64,000 bases of DNA from Phycisphaerales bacterium (lineage in GTDB: Bacteria > Planctomycetota > Phycisphaerae > Phycisphaerales > UBA1924): contig JADZER010000019.1 in NCBI GenBank assembly GCA_020850415.1, positions 33,912 through 97,911 of the forward strand, in the 5' to 3' direction. Positions 1 through 7,635 of the stretch are shown here, in pieces. Each line of letters opens with the position of its first letter. Positions within the stretch are counted from its first letter, which is position 1. Below the pieces are notes generated by a model. The model made no database searches. It was not told where the DNA came from and worked only from the letters and a program-made list of their open reading frames with translations. A program made the translations under genes and the position numbers.

Positions 1-1397
1 TGCTGCTGGGCGGCGCGGGCTGGCTGAGCTGCCGCGGCGCGCCGAGCTATCTGGGCCGGCGCGAGGCGCTGCTGCTGGTCGCTGCGAGCTGGCTGATGGG
101 CGCGGCGCTCTCCGCGACGCCCTACTTCCTCTGGGCGCACCTGGATCGGGCCCGCGCGGGGCACCCGTTCCGCTGGTTCATCGACTGCTACTTCGAGGCG
201 ATGAGCGGGCTGACGACCACCGGGGCGACCGTGCTCAGCGACATCGAGGCGATGCCCAACGCGCTCCTGCTCTGGCGGGCGCTCACGCACTGGCTCGGCG
301 GGCTGGGCATCGTGGTGTTGTTCGTCGCGGTGCTGCCCGGGCTGGGTGTGGGCGGCAAGCGGCTGTTCAATGTCGAGGCGCCCGGGCCGAGCCCGGAGGG
401 TCTCCAGCCGCACATCCGCGAGACCGCCCGGTGGCTCTGGTACATCTACCTCGCGCTCACGGTGGCGCAGGTGGCGCTGCTCTGGGGCCTGACGCCGCTG
501 GACCTTTTCGACTCGGTCTGCCACACCTTCGGGACGATGGCGACGGGGGGGTTTAGCACCCGCAACGCCAGCACCGGCGCCTACGCGGCCACGCCGATGG
601 TCGACCTGATCATCGTGGTCTTCATGGTGCTGGCGGGCATGAACTTCAACTGGTTCTACAAGGTGTGCAAGGGCCGCCTCGCGGAGGTCTGGCGCGACCC
701 GGAGTTGCGTGCCTATCTCGCGATGCTGACGGTGGGCTCGGCGCTGGTCAGCTACGCCGTGTGGCGCAGCGCCGACCCGATCGTGATGACCACCGGCGAG
801 GAGGTCGCCTCGGGCCTCGGGGCCTCGATCCGTCAGGGGGTCTTCACGACAGTCTCCATCCAGACCACCACCGGGTTCTGCACCAGCGACTTCGACCGCT
901 GGCCCTTCCTCGCGCACGGCGTGCTCGTCCTGCTCATGCTCGTCGGCGGCTGCTCGGGCTCCACCGGGGGCGGGGTGAAGGTGATCCGTGCCTGGGCGGC
1001 GTTCAAGATCCTGCTGGCCGAGATCGAGCATGTCTTCCGGCCGCAGGTGGTCCGCCCGCTCCGGCTGGGGAGGACCGTCATGGACTCGGACCTGAAGCTC
1101 GGGACGCTGGCGTTCATCATCGGGATGGCCGTGTTGTTCGTCGGCGGGTCGGGGGCGGTGATGCTGCTCGAGCAGATGAACCCGGCGAGCGAGTGCAACT
1201 ACACGACGGCCGCGACCGCGGCGATCGCCTGCCTCTGCACCATCGGGCCCGGCCTGGACCTGGTCGGCGCGGTGCAGAACTACGGCTGGCTGAGCGGGTC
1301 GTCCAAGGCGGTGCTGAGCGTCCTGATGGTGCTAGGGCGTCTGGAGGTCTACGCCATCATCGTGCTCCTCAGCCCGAGGTTCTGGCGGGACCGGTAG
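1..1397 (+). CDS. trkH: TrkH-family potassium uptake protein, 5'-truncated by window edge
   Basis: Channel-like membrane subunit of a Trk/Ktr potassium uptake system. The reading frame is open to the left edge of the window, so the true start lies outside; the visible part is about 465 residues. The four half-helix filter regions of the family can be seen in order: SGLTTTGATVL, FGTMATGGFST, TVSIQTTTGF and the degenerate fourth ATAAIACLCTIGPGL, separated by strongly hydrophobic transmembrane segments. A Gly-rich stretch GGCSGSTGGGVK before the last third is also typical of TrkH. It would work with a cytoplasmic TrkA/KtrA RCK subunit, which is not in the window. It ends 45 bp before the GH32 gene and is probably not co-transcribed with it. 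Confidence 0.93.
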   Translation, partial: LLGGAGWLSCRGAPSYLGRREALLLVAASWLMGAALSATPYFLWAHLDRARAGHPFRWFIDCYFEAMSGLTTTGATVLSDIEAMPNALLLWRALTHWLGGLGIVVLFVAVLPGLGVGGKRLFNVEAPGPSPEGLQPHIRETARWLWYIYLALTVAQVALLWGLTPLDLFDSVCHTFGTMATGGFSTRNASTGAYAATPMVDLIIVVFMVLAGMNFNWFYKVCKGRLAEVWRDPELRAYLAMLTVGSALVSYAVWRSADPIVMTTGEEVASGLGASIRQGVFTTVSIQTTTGFCTSDFDRWPFLAHGVLVLLMLVGGCSGSTGGGVKVIRAWAAFKILLAEIEHVFRPQVVRPLRLGRTVMDSDLKLGTLAFIIGMAVLFVGGSGAVMLLEQMNPASECNYTTAATAAIACLCTIGPGLDLVGAVQNYGWLSGSSKAVLSVLMVLGRLEVYAIIVLLSPRFWRDR

Positions 1398-1442
1398 CGG
1401 GGGGCGGCCGACGGCGTGGGCGGATGCTGGTAGTCTCTGATC

Positions 1443-3713
1443 ATGCTCCGTGCCCCCCGGTTCACCGTGTTCGCGGCGTTGGTTGGCTCGGGTCTCGCTG
1501 TCAGCCCCGCCGGCGCCCAGCCGGGCGCCAAGATCCTCCGTGATGCTGTCGCCTGCTGGCACATGGCGGACGCCCATGACGCGAGCGCCCCCGACAGCAC
1601 GCTCGCCCCCAGCGGCGACGGCGCGAGGTTCGGCGTCGCTCTCTCCGCGGCGGACGCGGATGCCTCGCGCCTCGTCGGCGGCGACGGCCTCGCGGTCGAG
1701 CTCCGCGGCTCCGCGCTGGTCGCGGGCCAGGGCGCGGGGGGCGAGGTCAATCTCACCGGCGACGCCCTCACCATGCTCGTGCGGCTCCAGCGCACCGGCG
1801 GCGACTGGAACATCACCCCGTTCTCCAAGCACGGCGGGCACGAGCGGCTGCAGTACAACCTGTACGCGTTCGATGCCGGCGGCTCGCTGGAGCTCGGCGC
1901 GGAGGTCGGCTCCGGCGGGACCCTGGCCCGGGCGACGACGCGCATCCCCGACGCCGAGACCGAGGGCTGGCACACCCTCGGCGCACGCTACGACGGGCGC
2001 ACGCTCGACCTGTTCTTCGACGGCGAGCGGCGTGCCTCGGCGGCGCTGTCGGGCCCGCTGCGCCCCGCCACCGCCGTGCCGCTGGTCATCGCGGGCGAGC
2101 CGATGGGAGACGGCTCGGTCGGGCGGCGGTTTACCGGTCTGGTCGATCACGCCGCGCTGTGGGACCGGGCCCTGAGCGACGGCGAGATGCGAACGCTCGG
2201 CGCCCGCCCGCCCACGGCGCTGTACGCCGAGCGCTACCGCCCCGCGTACCACTTCACGCCGGAGCGCAACTGGCTCAACGACCCCAACGGCCTGCTGTAC
2301 GCCGATGGCGTCTACCACCTCTTCTATCAGTACAACCCGCGGGGCGACACCTGGGGCCACATGAGCTGGGGGCACGCGGCCAGCACCGACCTGCTGCACT
2401 GGCGGCACCTGCCCGTCGCCATCCCCGAGGGCGGGGTCATGATCTTCTCGGGCTCGGCGGTCAACGACCGGGCCAACACCTCCGGCCTCGGGTTGGGGGG
2501 CGAGCGGGGCACGGGGCCGCTGGTGGCGATCTACACCGGGCACGACGGCGCCCGGCGCCGCCAGGACCAGCGGATCGCGTTCAGCACCGACGGCGGGCTC
2601 ACCTGGGCCGACTACCCCGGCAACCCGGTCATCGACCTGGGCCTCGCGGACCACCGCGACCCGAAGGTCTTCTGGCACGAGGGCACGCGCCGGTGGGTCA
2701 TGGTTGTGTCGCTGGCCGCGGAGCGCCGCGTGCAGTTCTACAGCTCGCCCGACCTACTCCACTGGACCCACCTGTCGGTCTTCGGCCCCGCGGGCGCTCC
2801 GGCCTTCCCCAACTGGGAGTGCCCCGACCTCTTCGAGCTGCCGATCGAGGGAGAAGCGGGCTCGCGATGGGTCCTGCAGGTCGACGGCGGCGGGGGCGGG
2901 CCGAACGGGGGCATGGCCGGGCAGTATTTCGTCGGCGAGTTTGACGGAGAGCGATTTGCCAGCGACAACCCGCCGGAGACGACGCTGTGGGTCGACTACG
3001 GGCGCGACTTCTACGCGACGCAGTCGTACAACGATGCCCCCGACGGGCGGCGGATCTGGATCGCCTGGATGAACGGCTCGCCGTACACAGGGGTGATCCC
3101 GACCAGCCCCTGGCGCGGGGCGATGAGCCTGCCGCGCGAGGTCTCGCTCGTGCGCACATGGGAGGGGCTGCGCCTCCGTCAGCGCCCCGTCCGCGAGGTT
3201 GAGTCGCTGCGGGGCGAGCCGGTCGTGCTGCGTGACTTGACCGTGGCCCCCGGGGTCACCCCGCTCGGGGATCGCGGCATCGCCGGCGATGCGATGGAGA
3301 TCCTCGCGGTGTTCAGGCTCGGCGCCGCCAAGCGCTTCGGCCTGCGGGTCCGCGAGAGCGCCGGGGGCAACGCCGCCGAGTACACGATGGTCGGCTACGA
3401 CGCCCGGCTGCGTGAGTTGTTCGTTGACCGGCGCCGCTCGGGGAACACCGGGTTCTCAGACCAGTTCCCGGGCCACCACGCCGCCCCGCTGTACTTCGGC
3501 GACGACGACCTGATCACGCTGCGCGTGTTCGTGGACCGGTCGAGCGTGGAGCTGTTCGGCAACGGGGGCTTGGCGACGATCACCGATCAGATCTTCCCGC
3601 ACGCCGGGAGCGTGGGTGTGTCGCTGTTCTCTGAGCAGGGGGAGGTGCGGCTCGAGAGCCTCACGGTCTATCCCCTCCGCGCGTCGATGGGGCTCACGCC
3701 GGACGGCCGGTAG
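1443..3713 (+). CDS. Secreted LamG-domain + glycoside hydrolase family 32 protein (levanase/fructan beta-fructosidase type)
   Basis: Likely hydrolyses beta-fructosyl linkages in sucrose or fructans outside the cytoplasm. A signal peptide (hydrophobic run to about residue 27, ending PAGAQ) is followed by a LamG-like concanavalin fold (about 50-250) and a GH32 catalytic domain (about 262-575). GH32 signatures are clear: WLNDPNG with the nucleophile Asp280, the RDP motif at Asp406 and WECPDLF with the acid/base Glu459. The C-terminal part resembles the GH32 beta-sandwich. At 756 aa it is longer than simple invertases because of the LamG domain, which probably binds carbohydrate. The ATG at 1443 is preceded by TAGTCT with a 6-nt gap and no Shine-Dalgarno, so the mRNA may be leaderless. 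Exact substrate cannot be told from sequence. Confidence 0.9.
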   Translation: MLRAPRFTVFAALVGSGLAVSPAGAQPGAKILRDAVACWHMADAHDASAPDSTLAPSGDGARFGVALSAADADASRLVGGDGLAVELRGSALVAGQGAGGEVNLTGDALTMLVRLQRTGGDWNITPFSKHGGHERLQYNLYAFDAGGSLELGAEVGSGGTLARATTRIPDAETEGWHTLGARYDGRTLDLFFDGERRASAALSGPLRPATAVPLVIAGEPMGDGSVGRRFTGLVDHAALWDRALSDGEMRTLGARPPTALYAERYRPAYHFTPERNWLNDPNGLLYADGVYHLFYQYNPRGDTWGHMSWGHAASTDLLHWRHLPVAIPEGGVMIFSGSAVNDRANTSGLGLGGERGTGPLVAIYTGHDGARRRQDQRIAFSTDGGLTWADYPGNPVIDLGLADHRDPKVFWHEGTRRWVMVVSLAAERRVQFYSSPDLLHWTHLSVFGPAGAPAFPNWECPDLFELPIEGEAGSRWVLQVDGGGGGPNGGMAGQYFVGEFDGERFASDNPPETTLWVDYGRDFYATQSYNDAPDGRRIWIAWMNGSPYTGVIPTSPWRGAMSLPREVSLVRTWEGLRLRQRPVREVESLRGEPVVLRDLTVAPGVTPLGDRGIAGDAMEILAVFRLGAAKRFGLRVRESAGGNAAEYTMVGYDARLRELFVDRRRSGNTGFSDQFPGHHAAPLYFGDDDLITLRVFVDRSSVELFGNGGLATITDQIFPHAGSVGVSLFSEQGEVRLESLTVYPLRASMGLTPDGR

Positions 3714-3723
3714 GGTCGGCCGT

Positions 3724-3799
3724 GGCCGGGCCCGGCACCACGCGCGCAGGAAATGCCCCCCGAAGGACTCGAACCTTCAACCCGCTGATTAAGAGTCAG
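3724..3799. repeat. attL, 76-bp direct repeat (left island boundary)
   Basis: Identical over 76 bp to 20515-20590 (constant offset 16,791). It contains the last 46 nt of tRNA-Lys plus 30 bp of downstream DNA. Outside the repeat the left flank continues into chromosomal GH32-side sequence and the right flank into island sequence. With one mismatch at 3723 the similarity continues to 3718. Confidence 0.93.
3754..3799 (-). pseudogene. tRNA-Lys 3' fragment displaced by integration
   Basis: On the minus strand this is the 3' 46 nt of the tRNA-Lys at 20545-20617: the anticodon stem-loop with CTCTTAA, variable loop, T arm and acceptor 3' strand. The 5' half is absent, so it is not a functional tRNA. 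It marks the original chromosomal tRNA end before island insertion. Confidence 0.9.
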
Positions 3800-4018
3800 A
3801 ATCCCGACGATCGTAAAGGCCACGATTCACAGGGCTTACGCGAATCGGGCTCGGAGTGCGCAGCGCCATGCGCAGCGCAGATCGGCGGGAGCGGCCCCGC
3901 GGAGGCACCCACCGATCCCGACCTCGCGGCGGTTGTGGCGGCATGGGCCGACCTGCCCCCGGCGGTCCGGGCGGGCATCGCGGCGATGGTCCGCTCGACC
4001 CAGGGGGGCGGGGAGTGA
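3800..4018 (+). pseudogene. Detached C-terminal 72-codon segment of the island integrase (int-C)
   Basis: The frame that crosses the left 76-bp repeat is the same frame as the integrase at the right repeat (the offset of 16,791 is divisible by 3). After the repeat-encoded NPLIKSQ it runs 72 codons to a stop at 4018 and ends in AWADLPPAVRAGIAAMVRS plus a short tail. From memory, planctomycete integrases often end in a W..LP..I...I.AMV pattern like this. When the island circularises, codon 513 of int would be joined to this segment, giving a 585-aa recombinase. In the integrated state it has no obvious start of its own other than a GTG inside the repeat (3722), so it is probably silent. Confidence 0.75.
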
Positions 4019-4195
4019 GCCCGCACTCGGCCGGGCCGAAACCGTTGGGTGCCCATCGCACAGACGGACGGCGGTTCGGGGGGAGGGGGGTCGATTCTCC
4101 CCGATGGCGGGGATCGGGACCGTTGGGTGCCCGGCGCGCACATGGACGCGAATATCAGCGTTTTCTTGGTGGGGCTGACGGCCCGGAGGTAGATC

Positions 4196-4918
4196 ATGGA
4201 CGAGCAACACCCCGAACACCCTGAGCCCACGACCGCCCCGGAGACCCCGCCGGAGCCCAAGGAACTCGCCACCCCCCTCAGCCTCCCCGGCCACCCCGCC
4301 ACGAACAAGGCGGCCGCCCGGAAGCTCTATGGCCCTGGCCTCGGGGGCATGGTGTTTGGCAACGCGGTCCGCCAGAGGATCGGCAAGCTCTGCAACGGCG
4401 TGGACCTCGCCGATGGCGGCTGCAACTTCATCGAGGACATGCTCGACCGCATGGGCCCCCGCGACCCCTTGGAGGAAATGCTCATCATCCAGGCCGCCCT
4501 CGCCCACGCGCGAGTGCTGCATCTGTCCGAGTACGCCAACCGCCAGGAGCGGCTGGAGAGCATCCGCACGGTCAATGAGTACGCCGACCGGGCGTCCAAC
4601 ACCTTCCGGCGGGCCATGCTGGCCCTCGCCGAGTACCGGCGGCCGCCCCGGGCCCCGGGCAACTTCACCGCGATCGGGCAGGCCAACATCGCGGCACAAC
4701 AGGTGGTGAGCAATGGCGAAATCCGAGTGGACCGAAACACGACGAACGAACAGGGATCGGAGCCCGTCAGAGGGCCCCAGAGCCTACCGGCTGACGCCGG
4801 AGGGGCTGGCATCCTTGCGGGCCTCGGCCTCCCGCGTGAGGCCGTGGGAGCGGTCCACGGGCCCGAGGACGCCCGAGGGCAAGGCCCGGAGCCGGATGAA
4901 CGCTTGGCGGCACGGTGA
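4196..4918 (+). CDS. Conserved hypothetical protein of the island left end
   Basis: Function unknown. Start chosen at the ATG preceded by GGAGG (about 4188). The first ~180 residues look like a real protein: a Pro/Glu-rich N-terminus, then an alpha-helical region around RDPLEEMLIIQAALAHARV and ALAEYRRPP, ending near GQANIAAQQVVSNG. From about 4713 on, the frame overlaps the next gene by 206 bp, and the encoded C-terminus turns Gly/Ala-rich and low-information, as a shadow frame would. Either the original stop has been lost by a frameshift, or the overlap is genuine. The pair with the following gene looks conserved as a unit because the second gene starts exactly where the first loses protein-like character. 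No membrane segment or enzyme motif seen. Confidence 0.6.
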   Translation: MDEQHPEHPEPTTAPETPPEPKELATPLSLPGHPATNKAAARKLYGPGLGGMVFGNAVRQRIGKLCNGVDLADGGCNFIEDMLDRMGPRDPLEEMLIIQAALAHARVLHLSEYANRQERLESIRTVNEYADRASNTFRRAMLALAEYRRPPRAPGNFTAIGQANIAAQQVVSNGEIRVDRNTTNEQGSEPVRGPQSLPADAGGAGILAGLGLPREAVGAVHGPEDARGQGPEPDERLAAR

Positions 4919-5036
4919 GCGGTCGGCGGAGTCCGCAGCCACCAGGGCGCTGTTGACGGGCTGCCTGCTTCTGCTGCGAGACCGCGACCGCGCAATCGCT
5001 GACCTGTCGCGGCAAGCTACAGATCACCTCGACTGA
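4713..5036 (+). CDS. Small conserved hypothetical protein with GPRTPEGKARS motif
   Basis: 107 aa, function unknown. The central stretch STGPRTPEGKARSRMNAWRHG matches a motif seen in many short hypothetical proteins of proteobacteria and planctomycetes (GPRTxEGKxRSxxNAxxHG); no activity is established for it that I can name. The protein is rich in Arg and probably basic, so nucleic-acid binding is possible but not shown. ATG at 4713 lies inside the 3' part of the preceding ORF, with GGTGGTGAG upstream as a weak Shine-Dalgarno. It ends 24 bp before a GC-rich hairpin at 5060-5118 that may end this transcript. Confidence 0.6.
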   Translation: MAKSEWTETRRTNRDRSPSEGPRAYRLTPEGLASLRASASRVRPWERSTGPRTPEGKARSRMNAWRHGERSAESAATRALLTGCLLLLRDRDRAIADLSRQATDHLD

Positions 5037-5059
5037 GTCGCGCCGGCTCCCACCCACCT

Positions 5060-5118
5060 GTCACCGTCACCGAAACCCCGTCTGGCGATCCCGTGGGCGG
5101 TGGGTGGGTGACGGTGAC
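5060..5118. repeat. Inverted repeat, 12-bp arms
   Basis: Arms GTCACCGTCACC (5060-5071) and GGTGACGGTGAC (5107-5118) are perfect complements around a 35-nt loop. It follows the gene ending at 5036 and could act as a terminator or a protein-binding site. No T-tract follows, so a factor-independent terminator is not well supported. Confidence 0.5.
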
Positions 5119-5236
5119 GGGGATGTAGAATGAGGCGGGATGGGACTGGGCCGACGAGCGATGATCGGTCGAGCCCGGCAAGCCCGGGCCAGTCGGGCGC
5201 ATTCCCGGGCGAGAGCGTCCCCACACGCAGACAGAC

Positions 5237-5288
5237 GGCGATATTGGGGTAGTTTCCCGGGCGGGAAGCGCCCATATCCCCAATCGCC
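5237..5288. repeat. Long imperfect hairpin in the 5037-5368 gap
   Basis: The outer arms GGCGATATTGGGG (5237-5249) and CCCCAATCGCC (5278-5288) pair with a 2-nt bulge, and an inner stem GGGCG/CGCCC (5259-5263/5269-5273) stacks within. Just upstream (5165-5215) there are further GGGCCC/GCCCGG-type complementary runs. The gap of about 330 bp has no supported gene; it holds these two hairpins and could encode a structured leader or terminator. Confidence 0.45.
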
Positions 5289-5368
5289 CAGGACAGGCCT
5301 TGGCGCACGCTGGTACGCTCGATACGCTTCGGGAGATGAGCCCACCGACCGGCCAAGCCGAGACCGCC

Positions 5369-6628
5369 ATGTCCCAGGGACTTGCAGTCGGCTGGGTCTA
5401 TGTCTTCTTCATCCTGCTGGGACTGGCAGGGAGCCTCGCGGCGATTGCCTACGCGGTGAAGGTCCGGCGAAAGGCGACCGCCCTGGTCCAGGCGATCTCT
5501 GCGGGTGGAGTACTGTCGTCTGGCTCAGCCGCGCTTGGATGGCAGATCGCGGGTGTCGCCGCGCCGATTACCTGGGCTGAGGCGGCGGTTGTGACGGGCA
5601 TAGCGTTCTTCGGCGGGACGATCTTTTGGTTGATTGCAGCAGCGGTGATTGTCCAGAGGATGATCGTCACACCTATCGCACACCGTTTCGGACCGGCATA
5701 CGGGGTGCGTACGTGGATAGAGTTCCTCGGAGGGATCGACCCCCTCCGTGACTGGATAAACCGCGCGGTTTCGGCCATTGACGCAGACCAGACTTGGGAT
5801 GAGATAGCTTGCGCCGCAGTCGAGGTGCATCGATCGATCGACGGTCTCACTGAGGGATCGGCACTGGCCAGCAAAGCCGTTGAGTACTCCGCCCTGCGCC
5901 GGGGTTCGGTGACTCGCACGGACTTGGCCATCGCTTGGGTTGCCGAGGCAGTAGGTCCGCCGGTGCGCCTGCTCGTGTCAAAGCTCACCCGATCCACCCT
6001 GAATTTTACGGTCTGGCGTGTACATCCCGAGCAAGACTGCTTGGAGCACCTGCTTTCGCTTCCGGTCGAACCGGGCCAAGAAGCCGGATACGGAAGAAAG
6101 GCCGATCTACCGATTTGGACTTCGTCGGGGCGAAGCCAGAGCGGATCGCTGGCGGCCGAAGCGATGCTGGAAGGCAGGTACCGCTGGGTGCGATCAACCG
6201 ACTGTCGAAAGTCGTGGCCGACGCGCAGCCTCGGCAAGTCCTACGATGCTGTCGCGGCCATGCCTGTGCCAAGCGACCGACCGGAGGATGACCCCTGGGC
6301 AGTAATCTGCATTGAAAGCCGCAATGGGGCATTGCCACTTGACTCGAACACCGTCCGTACCCTCATGGGCGCGCTCGCACGCACCCTTGATGCGCTCGGA
6401 CCGATGGTCAGGCGAAGAACGATCGGCGATGTCCGCAACAACATCACACGCCCCATGACAGTCCCCCGACCGTCGAGCGACTCGACAGCGAGGCTGCGGG
6501 GCTCATCGATGGCGCGGCCGGGACTACCGGGATCTTCCGAACCCGGGGGGCGTAGGGACGGTAGAGACCCGGAGGTTCATGTGCCTAGACCACGAATTCC
6601 GAGGCCGACGGAGGGAGGCAACCGATGA
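5369..6628 (+). CDS. Membrane-anchored protein with C-terminal GAF-like sensor domain
   Basis: Unknown role, probably a membrane sensor or effector. Two or three hydrophobic segments come first (residues about 8-30, 55-75 and 78-100), followed by a cytoplasmic region. The part from about 190 to 355 has the order of a GAF domain: TVWRVHPE, an acidic/aromatic middle, then a strand pair near AVAAMPVP and WAVICIES and a closing helix TVRTLMGALARTL. The last ~65 residues are Arg/Pro/Ser-rich. ATG 5369 was chosen because it directly precedes the first membrane segment; upstream in-frame alternatives are ATG 5336 and TTG 5300. The stop overlaps the next gene as ATGA, so the two are co-translated. 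Base composition is lower in GC than neighbours. No kinase, cyclase or nuclease motif is visible. Confidence 0.6.
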   Translation: MSQGLAVGWVYVFFILLGLAGSLAAIAYAVKVRRKATALVQAISAGGVLSSGSAALGWQIAGVAAPITWAEAAVVTGIAFFGGTIFWLIAAAVIVQRMIVTPIAHRFGPAYGVRTWIEFLGGIDPLRDWINRAVSAIDADQTWDEIACAAVEVHRSIDGLTEGSALASKAVEYSALRRGSVTRTDLAIAWVAEAVGPPVRLLVSKLTRSTLNFTVWRVHPEQDCLEHLLSLPVEPGQEAGYGRKADLPIWTSSGRSQSGSLAAEAMLEGRYRWVRSTDCRKSWPTRSLGKSYDAVAAMPVPSDRPEDDPWAVICIESRNGALPLDSNTVRTLMGALARTLDALGPMVRRRTIGDVRNNITRPMTVPRPSSDSTARLRGSSMARPGLPGSSEPGGRRDGRDPEVHVPRPRIPRPTEGGNR

Positions 6629-6873
6629 ACCAGTCCATGTCTCCATCTTCACGAGTGCCGACGGGGTTGCTCCACGCGCTCACCGCGCTCCGGTCGCTGC
6701 TCGCTGGCCTTCCTGAGGGCGATGATCGAGAGGAATCCCTCCGACTCGTGAATCTGGCGATCGAGGGTGATACCGAAGCCTACAGGCAACTGAACGACTG
6801 GCTTGATCGAAAACTCGGCGAGTTGCGAGTGGCCCAGCAGGGTGAACCGACGGTTAGTACCGCTCGGTCGTAG
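6625..6873 (+). CDS. Small protein translationally coupled to the GAF-like membrane protein
   Basis: 82 aa, unrecognised. It starts inside the stop of the upstream gene (ATGA at 6625-6628), a tight coupling that suggests partners. The sequence is mostly helical, with a Leu-rich first half (LLHALTALRSLLAGL) and an acidic/basic middle (EGDDREESLRL, DWLDRKLGEL). There is no signal peptide, membrane span or Cys cluster. It may be a regulatory or stoichiometric partner of the GAF-like protein. Confidence 0.5.
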   Translation: MNQSMSPSSRVPTGLLHALTALRSLLAGLPEGDDREESLRLVNLAIEGDTEAYRQLNDWLDRKLGELRVAQQGEPTVSTARS

Positions 6874-6982
6874 GACTGGATGCCACTGAGCGAACCGCCC
6901 CATGGTCGGCGCTTGCGTGTAGCCTGTGCCGCTTCCCGGCCGGAGACGCGGGGACCGGACACTCTGCCCTTCGCTCTCACGG

Positions 6983-7363
6983 ATGAAGCCCCAGACCCCC
7001 ACCCAGTTTGTCCAAGCCTGGAAGGGTCGCCATCTCACCGAGCGGGCCAGTTCGCAGACCCACTTCCGCCCGCTCTGCGGGATGCTCGGCATCCCCGCCC
7101 CCTCGGACAACCGGACTCAGCACGACGCCTACTGCTTTGACGCCATCACGGCGACGGCCGGGTCCAAGGTCTATGCGGCCGCCTCGAAGGGGCGGAAGGG
7201 TGCCAAGGCCCGTCAGAGCGACGGACCCGGCCCCTTCGGCCACGAGGACCCCGAGGCCGCCCTCGGGGCGGAAGACGGGCTTCCGCCCCTCTCGCGCACC
7301 GTGAGCGCCCCGAGTGACTCCCGCGGCGTCGTCGATGTCTGGGAGCGGGTCTGCTGTTGCTGA
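6983..7363 (+). pseudogene. Truncated N-terminus of an MmeI-like DNA methyltransferase/restriction enzyme
   Basis: The start resembles the conserved N-terminus of large class I DNA methyltransferases of the MmeI/type IIL kind: FVQAWKGRHLTERASSQTHF followed by LCGMLGIPAPSD, AYCF and, at the end, GVVDVWERV, which corresponds to the family's G(F/W)ADVWKRG region. About 45 residues of low-information sequence sit between these blocks, and the frame stops at 126 codons, while intact members exceed 900 aa. The catalytic domains are absent. It is best read as the remnant of an older restriction system beside the present type I operon. The family match is from motif memory. Confidence 0.55.
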
Positions 7364-7578
7364 GAGGACCAGCGGCACCGAAAGCAGTCCTGGTCCCCGG
7401 CCACCCGCGCACGGCCATGCGCGCGGCGATTCAACGGCAAACGCCCTCTACAGGGTCTTTTCCGGGAGTTTCACTGGCACTGATTAGTAGCCCAGTCTCT
7501 GGGGATAGGGTTCTCACGCGCTCGTGAGTGCAATCCGCCTTCGGTCGCGCCCCTGGTCGCCATATGGCCCCCGCTGGC

Positions 7579-7607
7579 TTGTGAGGACCCTTCCTGACTG
7601 ATACCCT
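7579..7607 (+). promoter_or_regulatory. Candidate promoter of the hsd operon
   Basis: TTGTGA (7579-7584) and TACCCT (7602-7607) are separated by 17 bp, 28 bp before the hsdR start. A short inverted repeat CCCTG/CAGGG (about 7604-7622) overlaps the presumed transcription start and could be an operator. The gap 7364-7635 otherwise shows no gene. Confidence 0.4.
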
Positions 7608-7635
7608 GCCCCATTCGCAGGGGAACCACCCAGGG

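Noticed and set aside
3856..4224. Plus-strand frame of 122 codons at the island left end
   Set aside because: Overlaps the int-C frame and the next gene's leader; translation is Arg/Gly-rich without motif. The direct repeats CCGTTGGGTGCCC (4041 and 4113) in this space do not define a gene.
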